Shown here piece after piece: positions 1-11,524 of a stretch of DNA of 64,000 nucleotides. The stretch lies in NCBI GenBank assembly GCA_035610365.1, contig CM069434.1, positions 97,080,806-97,144,805 on the forward strand, in the 5' to 3' direction. A program made the position numbers and the translations under genes. This DNA comes from Aquatica leii. Taxonomy: Eukaryota > Arthropoda > Insecta > Coleoptera > Lampyridae. Numbering within the stretch: the first letter of the stretch is position 1; every line of letters begins with the position of its first letter. Below the pieces are notes generated by a model that worked only from the letters and a program-made list of their open reading frames with translations, had not been told where the DNA came from and did not search any database.

Positions 1-60
1 GGAAGCACCAAAAGCAAAATAGAAACAAGACACAAATACTAGTAAAGTTTTCAACCCCAT
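1..60 (-). CDS. Lipase A, first exon only (signal peptide); gene continues off the left edge
   Basis: Read on the minus strand from an ATG at 60-58, the sequence gives MGLKTLLVFVSCFYFAFGAS, a typical cleavable signal peptide: a lysine, a hydrophobic core, then small residues. It is closely similar to the first 20 residues of lipase B (MELKKLLLFVSCLYFVFGAS). The upstream DNA also matches that of lipase B. I therefore infer that this is exon 1 of a third acid lipase paralogue whose remaining exons lie to the left of the window. The exon is open at the window edge, so its splice donor is not visible. In the family the protein enters the secretory or lysosomal route and hydrolyses neutral lipid esters. 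No catalytic part is visible here, so activity cannot be judged. The closest alternative is a pseudogene keeping only this exon. Confidence 0.75.
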   Translation of the reverse strand, partial: MGLKTLLVFVSCFYFAFGAS

Positions 61-140
61 CGTATAGAATACTGAGAAAACGCTATTAAAAAGAGGGTTT
101 TTATAAATAATTTTAAGTTTAATCTATCGATAATTGTAAG
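61..140 (-). promoter_or_regulatory. Lipase A core promoter (TATA box and TATCGATA motif)
   Basis: On the minus strand TATAAAAA lies at 98-105, about 40 bp upstream of the lipase A ATG. The palindrome TATCGATA lies at 125-132 inside ATTATCGATAGATTAAA-like sequence. Both motifs occur at nearly the same spacing upstream of lipase B (30681-30688 and 30708-30715). TATCGATA is the core of the insect DRE element and also contains a GATA-factor site, which is common in gut gene promoters. Which factor binds is inference. The spacing implies a very short 5' untranslated region. Confidence 0.6.
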
Positions 141-500
141 TATACAATTCAGATTACCAAAATTATTTTTTTAATCTAAAAAATTATTTAAGCAAATTTG
201 CAGTAATAAAAGTATAAGTATTATTAGATAGGTTTCTTTAAATTACGAAATTTTATAGTTTTTTATTTAAATAAATGCGATTAGGTAGTTGTAAAAATTC
301 TTTTTGAACAATATAAAGTTATGATTGGCAATGTATCATTTTAAAAAAAAATGTTTTGAACATAATAATACGGTAATATGTTTGAACTGATAAATTTATT
401 AGCATTACGTTTTTTTATCTTATATAGAAAATTAATTGAAAAATTATCTTTAAAGAATATAATAAAGATAAGTGATTGTTTACTTTACAAAAAAAAGCAA
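61..500. repeat. Upstream duplicate block shared by lipases A and B
   Basis: This stretch aligns by eye with 30644-31115, with gaps and many substitutions. Shared landmarks are the TATA box, the TATCGATA palindrome, an AAATTATCTTTAAA tract and a GATAAGTG tract near the far end. It reads as the 5' flank that was copied with the lipase gene during tandem duplication. The weak open frame at 378-611 lies in it and has no recognisable product, so I do not call it a gene. Confidence 0.6.
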
Positions 501-1369
501 TTAATTTTTGTATGGATGACAAAATCATATCTTTTTGTAGTGATGACCAAGCTTTTTTGTACACTAAGCACGATCTTTATCTACACTTTTTTTTCAGAAA
601 GACAGACATAATTTTGTAAAACACGCTGGGTTGAGAACGATTTTATACACGTCAACAAACCATTGAAAAATATTGGGAATTGTTTATAATATGTGCTTTG
701 CTAAAGTATCTGGTCCTATTTGTACCGCCGCTCATGAGGTTAGCGGTTTAACGTCATTTTCGCAAATTTCAGACGTGAGATTTGTCTAGATGGTTTACGC
801 CATGGCAAGACTACGAATTTAGACGTTATCGATCATCTCGCTTTTGCAGATCGTACATTTTTTTATGGATGGCAAAAGTATAGTCAAAAATTACCAAAAA
901 TGTTAAGAAGATGGTAAAATGGTTATAAGTTGAATTCAATTATTTGCAACTCTGAAACAAAGTTTATTTTTTAAAAAGAAGGATTAGAAAACATTTTTAG
1001 TTGCTGTTAACAACACGTTAATATTGCTAAACGCTCTTTAAAACGCATTTTGATATTTTTTTTGTTTTCCCAAAATATGCGTGATTACAATTTTTACAAT
1101 TAATTGTAATAAGATTTATTCTAAGTCTTTAAGATTGCCAGTAAATTTTTTAAACTGTTATTAGATCTTGTGACTACTCCAAAATCTAATTTTAAAAATT
1201 ATTGTAGTATATGCAGGACAAATCAGTTATTTAACATATTTAGTATCTGTTCTTTCTGTCAAATTTTTTTTTCTAATTTATAATTTTAATGTTATACAGT
1301 TGTTGCAAATTTGTATTGTATACAATAATTAGAATCATGTGTTGTAAAGTGTTAGATTACACTTGTGAA
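501..1369. other. Intergenic, no gene recognised
   Basis: This is AT-rich DNA with no convincing open frame. A GC-richer island near 720-850 has a short palindromic stretch around 727-755, but I could not assign it to a family. Confidence 0.5.
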
Positions 1370-2553
1370 AAATTTGTTATGAATCAATTGTTACAAGCTT
1401 ATAGGTCTTACGAACGTTGCACGGCCAACTCACACAGTCGGAGGTAGGGGAAGTTCGAATGAATAATAACTAAGGGCGCCAGATCTTTTACAATTAACAC
1501 TTCTGCCTCGATCAAGACAGACCGTCCAAACTCGTAACGAATTTTTAGGTTCGTAATCCTTGTTACTCTGATGTTCCGGTAACCATAATAAAAGAGTAAG
1601 GTATGTTACCATAAATGAAAGATTAAACAGGTATAAAAACTTTAATTTAGTATCGTAAATTATTAACAAGGGTGTATTTAATTCTCAATCCATAAGTGCC
1701 AGAAGTATCGGCAACACACAATACATAAGTTGAGTCGAAGTGAATAGCGAAAAAAATTTTGTAATAAATATCGTTTGTACACAGCATGCGATACACACAA
1801 AATGATTAATGAAATTACCTTAATGGTATTGCAACAATGATCGTAATTACGGAAATTAACATAAATAAAAGTTCTGTGAGTGACTTTTCTGACAGCGACA
1901 AAATAATTAAATAAACTTACCCACAATCCAGTACCTACTTGATCGAAGAAAACGTTTTCCCCGGTAAGTGAGCCTGGAATAATATGAATATAAGTCGTGT
2001 CAACGCAATGACTTACAAAAGTCGAAGTCTACAAAATTATTAAAATAAGTAATTAAGTATTAGAACCCGATATATATCGAATGCTGTTTCTTCTAACTAT
2101 TAAAAGGTGAGTATCGTAATTGACTGATGTCGAAGAAGTGACATTCCTTTTCGGTGTGGATAATTAATAGGCCTTCAATTATTTATTGAAGTTCATTCCT
2201 CCTTCTACTTAATTATTTAAATCGGAACATGTGGCCAAAGCGTGACGGAACGGCTATCAAATTAAGAAAGAAATTACAAAAGAATCCTAACAAACCGGAT
2301 GCAAATATCTTACCCTGTGCCGAACAAATTACGTTAAATATGTAATTAACTTATAATTTTCTGTCCATCACAGTAGATGTACCTACAATCTTTGGATCTT
2401 AAACGACACAGACCATCTCAAGTAGTTGACAGCTTGAAAATGAATTCCGCAACATGTCAGTAACCAGAAAGATCGGCAGAGGGCGTCAAAACCGGAATCT
2501 AATTTTAATTCGATGTACAGGGTATTACGTTATGAAAATTTTGCACGTAACAC
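1370..2553 (-). repeat. Left arm of a long, diverged inverted repeat (unclassified repeat family)
   Basis: The reverse complement of 3096-4498 aligns along this stretch. Clear matches are at the outer end (TTGTTACAAGCTT, GCACGGCCAACTCACA, AAGGGCGCCAGA), the middle (AGTATCGGCAAC, ACAGCATGC, TTTCTGACAGCGA) and the inner end (TACCCTGTA, TGTTACGTGCA). Divergence and indels are heavy, so the copies are old. No protein-coding frame is shared by the two arms. It could be a foldback transposon, or two copies of one repeat inserted in opposite directions. The second reading fits the third, solitary partial copy at 18150-18815. Confidence 0.6.
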
Positions 2554-3095
2554 GATCTTTTATCGACAGTTTTATGAAAATCTGGGTTGTTAGAGCTTTT
2601 GGATTTGTTATTTCCATATTCTAAACTTTCTAACAATGTTGCCTTTTTCTTCAAAAAATCTATGAGTGATTGAAAAGAAGGTACACTACTATCTAACCTC
2701 GTTTTTTAAAATTTTGTTATTGAAGCTTGATCTAGCTTGTTCAAAATTAGATGAGTTATGAACTACACATCAAATAAATCTTCTTTGTCAAAAAGTTTAT
2801 GTTAAGAACGCGCATCAGTTTCGATGCAGTCAGTTATTGAGCGAAGTTTTTTAGACGATTATTTGGTTATAGATGTGATGTTAAATACTAGTTGATGAAA
2901 CTCAAAGACCACTACAAAGAATATTATGGCATAGTAGTCCCCGATGAACAAATATTTAACTTTAACACAGTTACATATGGTACTGCGTCTGCTAGTTTTT
3001 GGCTACACAAACACTCCACGAAATTGCTTATAAATGTGAATCTTCGAACCCTGTCATAGCGGAAATCATTAAGGATCATTTTTATGTGGATGATG
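2554..3095 (+). mobile_element. BEL/Pao reverse transcriptase fragment (fossil)
   Basis: Between the two repeat arms, translated pieces match the BEL/Pao reverse transcriptase: VDETQRPLQRILW near 2893, NTVTYGTASA near 2965, and a FYVDDVV catalytic box near 3082-3100. The same family motifs appear in both better-preserved BEL/Pao elements of this window. The fragment is broken and old. It appears to continue, after nested insertions, at 6720 and again at 13560. Confidence 0.7.
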
Positions 3096-4498
3096 TTGTT
3101 ACGTGCATAAATTTAAATAATGCATTACCCTGTATATTGGTTTAATTAAAAATTACTTTTATATTTCTCGACGCCATCTATCGGGTTCGTTGGTCTCTTC
3201 GTATTGAGTAGGCGATATCCGGTGAGATACCGGCATTTTGACTTTGACATCGTTCATGTTATAACCTATGTCTGCGTGAATTAAAAATCGTTTTCTCAAA
3301 TCATCCACGTGTTGGGACACGATGGAAAATAGAAGTCTTCTTAATTAACTGAGTTAATCCACGCAGGGTAAGTGGTTTTGTTCTTTCTTTGATTAAAGGT
3401 AATTTTTATGTCTTTTCGTTAGAGCCATGTGCTACCTTCTAAATATGGGTATTCTGGTTGTAATTTAAAATCTACAAGGGAAAATTATAACTTCATTACG
3501 ATCGTAAAGGATTCGAATCGTCACCGGCCGTTCCACCACAATCTGGCCCATGGTTCTAGTCGATACCGAATTACGAGGGATTAACATCGACAAATATTTT
3601 GATGGGACGATTATAACTATCTATAAGGCCTACGGTTAAAACTAATTAAACCGCAGTCAAGGTGTACAACAGCATTCGACAACCGGGTTATATTATATGT
3701 ACTTTCTTTAACATTAAGTAACGATTTTTGTAGATCTTGATTTCGTGAGGCATTAGCTTGACACGATTTGCGGCTCAAACTGTTTACAGGATTGCTTGCC
3801 GGCGAAAGCGCTTTCTTCGCACAAGTGGAAGTTCCTGTGTTAGTGGTAAGTGTTTTATGTATCTTATTCGCTGTCAGAAAGGTCGTTTACGAAACTGTTG
3901 TGAATATTAATTCCGTATTTACTAACGTTATTGGATTACCATTTAGCTAGTAAATTATTTTTGCTTATTTTGTGTTACGTATGCTGTGTACTACCAATAA
4001 TTATTATGATAGTTTAATATTAATGCCGTAATTATTATCATTATTTCGTGTATCCCGCATGCTGTATACCAATGATATTTACTATAAACTATTCTTCACT
4101 ATTCATGTCGACGTAATTTACTTATGTACTGTGGGTTGCCGATACTACTGGCATTTCTGTAATGAGAATTCGATATACCTGTGATAATCATCAACGATTC
4201 TAGATCAAAGTTGTTATTGTGGTTACTTGTTCTTTTATGACAACATACCTTTCTCTTTGGATCGTCGTTATCTAATAACAAACGTTGGCTACTCGAACAG
4301 CCGAGTATAAGGATTACGAACCTAACATCGTGTTACAAGTGGGAACCGTTCTGTCCTGAGCAAGATAGAAAAGTAACTTTGGATCCGCTCTGGCGCCCTT
4401 AAGCATAGTTTCTGTGAACCCCCCTACTCCCGACTATTGTGAGTTGGCCGTGCAGGTTCGTAAAATACCAAAAGCTTGTAACAATGTCCTTTATGGAG
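3096..4498 (+). repeat. Right arm of the long inverted repeat (unclassified repeat family)
   Basis: This is the partner of 1370-2553 in the opposite orientation. It starts at the TGTTACGTGCATAAAT end, directly after the BEL/Pao catalytic box, and runs to about 4498 next to the left LTR of the Gypsy copy. The inner 240 bp also match 18595-18815 on the other strand, including CTCGACGCCATCTAT and TCCACGTGTTG. The open frames at 3768-3950 and 4099-4281 are not conserved between arms and are probably chance. Confidence 0.6.
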
Positions 4499-4508
4499 CA
4501 AATACTTT

Positions 4509-6711
4509 TGTGGCAGCATTATTATTAGGTTTAAGTTATGTAAATTAAGCAAGCTGGCAACGCACACCAAAACAAAAAGTGGCAACACGGTAAAAAGTAG
4601 ATATAGAAATATGGCGCTAACTTCCTAAAATCAAGGCGTTTGAGACTGCAAAACAACAATTAAGTGCAGCAACGACATTAACGTATCCGGCACCAAATGC
4701 GAAATTGGCACTTATGGTAGACGCGTCGGATAAAGCCGTTGGAGGAGTATTACAACAAAAACGGAACGAGAACTGGGAACCCCTTGGATTCTTTTCTTCG
4801 AAACTAAACGAAACGCAACAGCGTTACAGCGCTTATGACAGGGAATTACTGGCTGCATACCTCGGAGTAAAGTATTTCCGTCCGTGGTTGGAAGGTCGAG
4901 AGTTTACGCTATATACCGACCATAAACCATTGACGTTTGCTCATAAGCAGAAACCCGATAAGGCATCACCCCGACAATTACGTCATTTAGACTACATATT
5001 CCAATTCACTGTCGATATTCAACACATATCCGGTAAGGATAACGTGGTCGCTGACGCACTTTCTCGCGTCGACGAGGTAATTAAAGGAATAGATTTCGAA
5101 ATGTTAGCAGACGCACAAGAGGAGGATGAAGAATTCCAAAATCTTCTGAAAACTAACACCACACTCAAATTCGAAAAATTTCCCATATTTGGTACAAACA
5201 AACAATTGTACTGCGACGTATCAACGGGAACCCAAAGACCATATATTCCTAAACCTTATCGAAAGGCAGTGTTTGAATCAATTCATAATTTAGCGCATCC
5301 GGGAATTCGATCTTCAGTAAAAACAATCACCAAACAATTCGTTTGGCACGCGATAAAAAACGACGTTCGTAAATGGACAAAAGGGTGCATACCGTGTCAA
5401 AAATCAAAAATAACACGACACGTAAAAAGTCCAGTAGGTTCATTTCCGCCTACCACACACAGGTTCGATGAACTCCACGTTGATATCATAGGTCCACTTC
5501 CATTGTCCCAAGAACAGCGATACTGTGTCACGATTATAGACCGATTTACGCGGTGGACCGAAGCAATACCGACCCCAAACATCCACGCAGAAACAGTAGC
5601 GCAGGCAATCCTAAACGGATAGATATCCCGATTTGGAGTACCATCTGTCATTGTCACAGACCAAGGTCGACAATTCGAGTCCCAACTTTTCACAGAACTT
5701 TCCAAACTCGTTGGTTTTAAGCGGAAACGCAGTTCGCCATATCACCCTCAAGCTAACGGGTTCATCGAACGTTGGCACAGAACTCTCAAAACCGCGATTA
5801 CTTGTCACGAAACACAAGATTGGACCCGTGTGCTTCCACTAATATTATTGGGGCTACGAACAGCATTTCGGGAAGACCTTAATACCACATCTGCCGAACT
5901 GGTATACGGAACCACCTTGCGATTACCAGGTACCTTTGTGGCCGACCAGACAAAGAACAATACCTTACAGAACGACTTCGCCAAGCAATTACAAATTCAT
6001 TTTAATAAGGTTCGCCCCACACCAGCCACACGGCACAATAAAGAATCACCTTTCATTTTCAAAGACCTATCAACATGTTCACATGTTCTCGTGAGAAACG
6101 ACATGGTTCGTACACCATTCCAACCTACGTACGAAGGTCCCTTCCAGGTAATCAAACGGACTGATAAATACCTCACAGTTTCAATCAAAACAAAACCGAC
6201 CAACATCTCAATCGATAGATTGAAACCCTTTTTTATTGAAAATGACGATACCGCATGTCAAGTTAAACCACACCAAAAAACTTTACACAACCCAATACCT
6301 TCTCCGATTGTAAAAAAGACTGTTAAGTTTAACACATTTTCAACGTACAAGACCAACTTAGGTCGCGAGATTAGAGCACCACGAAGATATACAGATTAAA
6401 CGTTCACTGGTTCACTGGTGGGGGAGTGATGTGGCAGCATTATTATTAGGTTTAAGTTATGTAAATTAAGCAAGCTGGCAACGCACACCAAAACAAAAAG
6501 TGGCAACACGGTAAAAAGTAGATATAGAAATATGGCGCTAACTTCCTAAAATCAAGGCGTATAAATGTCAAAATTAAATGTTAAGATCGGCTATGCTTAA
6601 ATAAATCCAATCAAAAATATTATTTAATAAAAATAACGTAACGAAACATAATGTGTCATGTAAGCATCTATGTTCATCATAATGTTCAATAAAGAAGTAG
6701 TAGTAGTAGCA
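4509..6711 (+). mobile_element. Ty3/Gypsy retrotransposon, broken copy
   Basis: The copy has part of a left LTR starting TGTGGCAGC at 4509, a pol remnant, a purine-rich tract just before 6430, and a full-looking right LTR. The pol remnant starts in RNase H: VDASDKAVGG near 4720, TDHKPL near 4917, DALSR near 5055. It continues through an integrase with an HH-CC zinc finger (HNLAHPG near 5285, CIPCQ near 5387), the first catalytic Asp in HVDIIGPLP, and a C-terminal domain ending near 6399. Gag, protease and most of the reverse transcriptase are absent. There are about two or three breaks in all. The shared part of the two LTRs looks identical, so the insertion is young. Confidence 0.85.
6430..6711 (+). 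repeat. Right LTR of the Gypsy copy
   Basis: It begins TGTGGCAGC after the purine tract GGTGGGGGAGTGA, carries AATAAA-type signals near 6600-6700, and ends in a short (TAG)n run followed by CA. Its first 130 bp repeat 4509-4640 without visible difference. I found no clear target duplication around the element, so the exact 3' end is uncertain by a few bases. Confidence 0.7.
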
Positions 6712-6719
6712 AGAGATGT

Positions 6720-7225
6720 TTTAATCAAGTTTTAATGGTCAAGTTGCTGTAAGCGACCGCGTAGGAACCGCAGGAGACCAAACTTTAAATGAAGCAATTA
6801 GTATTGCTGAGACTCTTAACAAAACTTTACAATCTTCAGGATTCAATTTGAGAAAATGGATTTCTAACCACTCCGAATTTCGAACTCATCTAAACTTAAC
6901 CAGTCCTAAGTCATCTTTATTAATACTCCGCAATGCATCAGAATCAAATACTCTTGGCCTGATTTAGCATTTTGAAAGAGACGTGTTTTTGTTTCCTGTT
7001 TTCTGTAATCATCAGGATCCTTTACACAACATCGCACTGACAAAACGTCAAATTTTATCAGAAATTTTTCATATTTTTGACCCCTTACCCACAAAACCAC
7101 AAGTTCCATGTAGGTTCGATAAGCATTCCAAAATATTCATTTCTAAAGCATTCCAATAGTAGTTTGTGTATGGACTTCTAATAACACACCTAATTTAAAA
7201 CGTATTCTATAAGAATGCCTATATA
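6720..7225 (+). mobile_element. BEL/Pao reverse transcriptase, C-terminal fragment (fossil)
   Basis: Translation gives NEAISIAETLNKTLQSSG, then FNLRKWISN, SNTLGL and LTKRQILSEI..IFDPL. These are the successive landmarks at the end of BEL/Pao reverse transcriptase; compare LRKWSSN, KTLG and QIYDPLGL in the other two copies. It fits directly after the fragment ending at 3095 and is interrupted at its right by the Copia insertion. It is broken and old. Confidence 0.75.
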
Positions 7226-7230
7226 AGAAG

Positions 7231-7447
7231 AATTGTAAGTTTCAATTAAACCAGTTAAGAATAATCATATATTTTAAGATAAAACAATAGTTTGAACAAC
7301 ATACAAAAATACTTGCATTTACATCGACAGACGAAAACGAGATGATGTTACAAACGGACAACCTGCCCTATATATATGTTACACATGCCAACTTACAAAA
7401 GAAAACTCCCTAACAAAGAATAGTTTACACCAGTAATATTCACAACA
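7231..7447 (-). repeat. 3' LTR of the Copia element
   Basis: 217 bp, direct repeat of 11525-11750. Minus-strand start TGTTGTGAATATT, end ACAATT. Confidence 0.9.
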
Positions 7448-7512
7448 CTTCCTCTTAAACTATTTTAAAAACATTATACAAATTGCAAAATAAAACATTA
7501 ACTCTATTACTT

Positions 7513-10500
7513 TCAGAGAAAGATTCCACAAAATTGTTTCACTACACCAATTAAGTCCCGAATCATTTGGAATCGTATACGAGGTAATGGTTTCGTAAGA
7601 ATGTCTGCAAACTGAAATTCACTTCGAACATGTTCAACATTTAACACACTTTCGCTATACTTCTCTCGTATGAAATGATACTTTACTTCTATGTGCTTTG
7701 AGGGTTTATGAAATTCAGGGTTTTTTGTTAGTTTTATGACACTAGCGTTATCCATCTGTAATGTGGGAATCACACTTACACTTGTAATTTCAGATAGAAG
7801 CTGTTGCACCCAAATTACCTCCTTAGCTCCTTCACTTGCAGCTACATACTCTGCTTCGGTGGTCGATAGCACAGTGCACTTTTGTTTCTGGCTCATCCAG
7901 CTGATTGCTGCACCTGCATACAGACAAACGACACCTGTTCTTGATCTACGTGATGTTACATCTCCTGCAAAATCGGCATCGCTATATGCTTCTATTTCCT
8001 TATGATGATTATGTTTAAATATTAACCCATAATCAGCAGTTCCTTGTAGATATCGAAAAATTCTTTTTGTTGCACACCAATCAGAGATTGTTGGAGCATC
8101 CAGGTGTTCGGATACCAAACTAACAGCATAAGAAATATCTGGCCGAGTGGCTACTGCCAGATACATCAACGATCCCACTGCTTGACGGTATGGAACATCT
8201 TCAATGACTTTATCTTCTCGCTCACTTATTTTATCACATGGAGTGCAGACTGAATTTGAATCGGCCATTCCAAATTTTTCTAAAATCCCTTTTGTGTATG
8301 ATTTTTGACAAACGAACACTGACCCATCATTATGCCTTATAATATTCATTCCCAGGAAGCAGTCGAGAGATCCAACAGTGATTTTAAATTCTCCTTTTAA
8401 GACACTTAAAAATGACTGAATTTCAAGTTCATCTGTTCCTGCCACAAGGCCATCGTCCACATAAACTGCAATAAGCAGTTTATGTTTATTTTTCAGATAT
8501 ATAAACAAACATGGATCAGAATCACTCTGAGTAAAACCTTTATCGCATATAAAGGCCACAAAACGTTGATTCCAACAACGTGGTGCTTGCTTGAGTCCAT
8601 ACAAACTTCGGTTGAGTTTGCATACTCTTTCGGTACCATCATCATAACCTTCAGGCTGTCTCATATAAACTTCTTCTTTCAGTTTGCCATATAAGAAGGC
8701 TGTGCTCACGTCAAATTGGGCAAGGTGAAGGTTTTCAGATGCCGCTACACCTAGAAGCATTCGAACTGTGTCGAACCGAGCTACGGGACTGAAAGTCTCA
8801 TCGTAGTCAATGCCGACCTTTTGTGAAAAACCTTTAGCTACCAACCTTGCTTTAAACCGATCTATACTGCCATCAGTCTTTGTTTTAATACGCAAGACCC
8901 ATCGATTGCCAATTACCTTTTTGTCTAATGGTAGATCCACAAGCTGCCATGTGTCATTTGTCATTAACGAATTAATTTCAGTGTCCATTGCACGTTTCCA
9001 TTCCTGTGAATCTTTTGAATCAATTGCTGAATTATAGGACTCTGGTATGACATGTTCTGCAGAGTAAACATAATCATTTAAGTAGAGGGGTTTTCGTATT
9101 ATTCTGTGGCTTGAAGTCTTAACGACATTGGGCTGCTCAGTTTCTTCTTTAGTTACTTCCTCTGGAATTAACCTTTCAATTTCTTCTGGTTGCTCAGATT
9201 GTATAGAACCACTACATTGAGTTTGGTCTTCTTTTGTAACTGTCAACTGAACCTTTTGTACAGTTTCCTCCCGTTGAAAAACCACATCACGACTTAAAAC
9301 TATTTTGTTTTCATTCTCAATCCACACACGATAGCCATCTCTTTCACCACAATATCCTACTAAACGTCCAATAACACTTTTACTGTCCCACTTTTGCCTA
9401 TTCTGCTTAGGTACATGAACAAAACACTTTGTACCAAAAACTTTTAAGTGTTCGATATTGATGTCCTTTCGAAACCATAGTTGAAATGGTGTTTTATTTT
9501 CTACCTTTGTAGGGCCAGTTCGGTTTAACACATAAGCTGCTGTATTCAGCGCTTCAGCCCACAGCTTTATGGGAAGATCTTTAGTATGGATCATTGATCG
9601 TGCACTTTCGACCAACGTGCGATTTTCCCTTTCAGCTGCTCCATTTTGTTCTGGAGTGTATGGCATTATAATTCGACAGTTAATGCCCTTTGACTGAAGA
9701 ATGGATTTCACTTGTTTGTTATCAAACTCCTTTCCACCATCGCTAAGGAATTCTTTTACTGTGTGTCCCGTAACAGCTGTTTCGTTTAAAAACACTTTTA
9801 AACACTCTGCAACTTCTGATTTCTCTTTAAGAAAAAATACACGTCTATACTTAGAGAAATCATCTTTGAAACAAACAAAATACTTCGCTCCTCCAATCGA
9901 CTTCTCTTGCATCGGGCCACAAACATCTGCGTGGATAAGTTCTCCTGGAGCATTGGGCCTATTTGTACGCACTCCAAAACTTCTGCGATGTTGCTTCCCA
10001 AACATGCACCCTTCACAGAAATCCGTGTCAACATCGACATCAACTCCTTGTTTTCCAAGCACCTTTCTGACATGTTGTTTGTTCTGATGACATAACCGCT
10101 CATGCCACAATTGGAGGGTGTCCTTTTTCGAGGTTATGTAAACTTCAGCAGCTATATCAGGAGTGCTTACTCTCATTTCTAGGGCATATAATCCACTGGA
10201 TGTTTTCTTTCCATTCAGCATAACAACTCCATTTCTTGTGAACACACAACCACTTTGACTTGCCTTAAAACTAAAACCTTTGTCTATTGCTTGTCCTATT
10301 GAGAATAAGTTTTTAGTTACTTTTGGTACATACCATACATTGTTCAAGTGATTAGATTGCCAAGTTTTGTTCAACAACATTTTAACGTTTATTATACCAC
10401 AACCGTATGCAAAAATAACCTCACTGTTTCCAAGTAGCACTCGCTTCGGTGTTACAAACTCTTCATATGTTAGAAAATATTCCTTATTCCTAGTCATATG

Positions 10501-11478
10501 CATAGAAGCGCCAGAATCTGCCAACCATAAGTCTGATTCATTAACACCAGGAATCGTGCAAATGAATGCACACCCTCTTGGATTTAGATTTCCTGTAGAG
10601 CTTGTAGGCAGGGAACGATTTACGCTTTCTGATTTTTGTTTTTGTGGACATGCTTTGGCAAAATGACCATCTTTATGACATTTATAACACTTCTTTGGGT
10701 TTACTTTCTTGCTTTTGTATGATTTTGCCACAAAAGCAACTGGGTCAATTCGTTGCTCAGGCAACCGCATTTCTATTAGCCGCAGTCTTTCTGTTAGCTT
10801 ATTCACGTTCCTCTCGTCAAGTGGAACTGATTCCCAGACACTTTTGAACTCAAAGTATTCGGGTGGTAGCGTTGACATTATCCTGCTCATTAATAACAGT
10901 TCATGTAACTCTGAATTCACTAACCTCTTTAGCTCATCATTTAGTTCTTGAAAGTTTCGCTGCAAACGAGACACATGTGTTGCAATGTCTTCATTTGCAT
11001 TTTTTTCGCAACTAAAAAAATTTTCCATTAATCGATCTAGTCGCTGTCCAGAACTTTGCTCATAAACAGAAAGCAGCTTCTCCCATATTCCTTTCGCAGT
11101 TTCACAAGTGGAGGTCAAATCCACATTTGCTCCATTCATACTACCTACTAGTATTAATTGGGCAAGTGCATCGTTTTTGCGAAATTTTTGCAGTTTCGCA
11201 TCGTACTCAACATCTACTTCACCAGATTCAGTTTTTACTGGCTCCATGCATGATCCGTTAACCATATTCAGCACATCATGGTGTCGCAATAACAGCGTTA
11301 CCTGCCTTTTCCATTGCGTCCAGTTTCCTGCACCTTCTAGTTTTTCGATTTGCAATTTAAAATCCATTATTGACTTTGATTTCACAATAACAGCAAATCT
11401 TTTACCAACAGAAAACGTGCTTCTTTCGATCTCCTTTTCTTTTCGCCACGTGACTAACTTCTTTCTTGCTTTTATCAC
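7513..11478 (-). CDS. Copia Gag-Pol polyprotein (1321 codons)
   Basis: One uninterrupted frame carries every Copia domain in the expected order: Gag, protease, integrase, reverse transcriptase, RNase H. Gag-like sequence comes first, with a CCHC knuckle (CYKCHKDGHFAKAC, about residue 266). The aspartic protease active site is DSGAS (about 322). The integrase has an HH-CC finger (HERLCHQNKQH and CEGC, about 460-495) and a catalytic core (HADVCGP, SDGGKEF, E in EQNGAAERENR). The reverse transcriptase has YVDDGLVAG (about 1010), and RNase H has SDADFAGD and TEAEY near the end. Integrase before reverse transcriptase is diagnostic of Ty1/Copia. The protein is expected to be made as one precursor, cut by its own protease, and to act in cytoplasmic particles. 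I see no break. Whether it is active cannot be told from sequence alone. Confidence 0.95.
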   Translation of the reverse strand: MIKARKKLVTWRKEKEIERSTFSVGKRFAVIVKSKSIMDFKLQIEKLEGAGNWTQWKRQVTLLLRHHDVLNMVNGSCMEPVKTESGEVDVEYDAKLQKFRKNDALAQLILVGSMNGANVDLTSTCETAKGIWEKLLSVYEQSSGQRLDRLMENFFSCEKNANEDIATHVSRLQRNFQELNDELKRLVNSELHELLLMSRIMSTLPPEYFEFKSVWESVPLDERNVNKLTERLRLIEMRLPEQRIDPVAFVAKSYKSKKVNPKKCYKCHKDGHFAKACPQKQKSESVNRSLPTSSTGNLNPRGCAFICTIPGVNESDLWLADSGASMHMTRNKEYFLTYEEFVTPKRVLLGNSEVIFAYGCGIINVKMLLNKTWQSNHLNNVWYVPKVTKNLFSIGQAIDKGFSFKASQSGCVFTRNGVVMLNGKKTSSGLYALEMRVSTPDIAAEVYITSKKDTLQLWHERLCHQNKQHVRKVLGKQGVDVDVDTDFCEGCMFGKQHRRSFGVRTNRPNAPGELIHADVCGPMQEKSIGGAKYFVCFKDDFSKYRRVFFLKEKSEVAECLKVFLNETAVTGHTVKEFLSDGGKEFDNKQVKSILQSKGINCRIIMPYTPEQNGAAERENRTLVESARSMIHTKDLPIKLWAEALNTAAYVLNRTGPTKVENKTPFQLWFRKDINIEHLKVFGTKCFVHVPKQNRQKWDSKSVIGRLVGYCGERDGYRVWIENENKIVLSRDVVFQREETVQKVQLTVTKEDQTQCSGSIQSEQPEEIERLIPEEVTKEETEQPNVVKTSSHRIIRKPLYLNDYVYSAEHVIPESYNSAIDSKDSQEWKRAMDTEINSLMTNDTWQLVDLPLDKKVIGNRWVLRIKTKTDGSIDRFKARLVAKGFSQKVGIDYDETFSPVARFDTVRMLLGVAASENLHLAQFDVSTAFLYGKLKEEVYMRQPEGYDDGTERVCKLNRSLYGLKQAPRCWNQRFVAFICDKGFTQSDSDPCLFIYLKNKHKLLIAVYVDDGLVAGTDELEIQSFLSVLKGEFKITVGSLDCFLGMNIIRHNDGSVFVCQKSYTKGILEKFGMADSNSVCTPCDKISEREDKVIEDVPYRQAVGSLMYLAVATRPDISYAVSLVSEHLDAPTISDWCATKRIFRYLQGTADYGLIFKHNHHKEIEAYSDADFAGDVTSRRSRTGVVCLYAGAAISWMSQKQKCTVLSTTEAEYVAASEGAKEVIWVQQLLSEITSVSVIPTLQMDNASVIKLTKNPEFHKPSKHIEVKYHFIREKYSESVLNVEHVRSEFQFADILTKPLPRIRFQMIRDLIGVVKQFCGIFL

Positions 11479-11524
11479 GTTTTATTCTTAACATCCCCAC
11501 AACAAAACGACTGGGCCCATAACC

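Noticed and set aside
378-611. 77-codon open frame upstream of lipase A
   Set aside because: It lies in the duplicated lipase flank, has AT-driven composition and no family motif, and the frame is not kept in the duplicate at 31000-31115.
7736-11491. Several plus-strand frames across the Copia polyprotein
   Set aside because: They are antisense shadows of the 1321-codon minus-strand frame.
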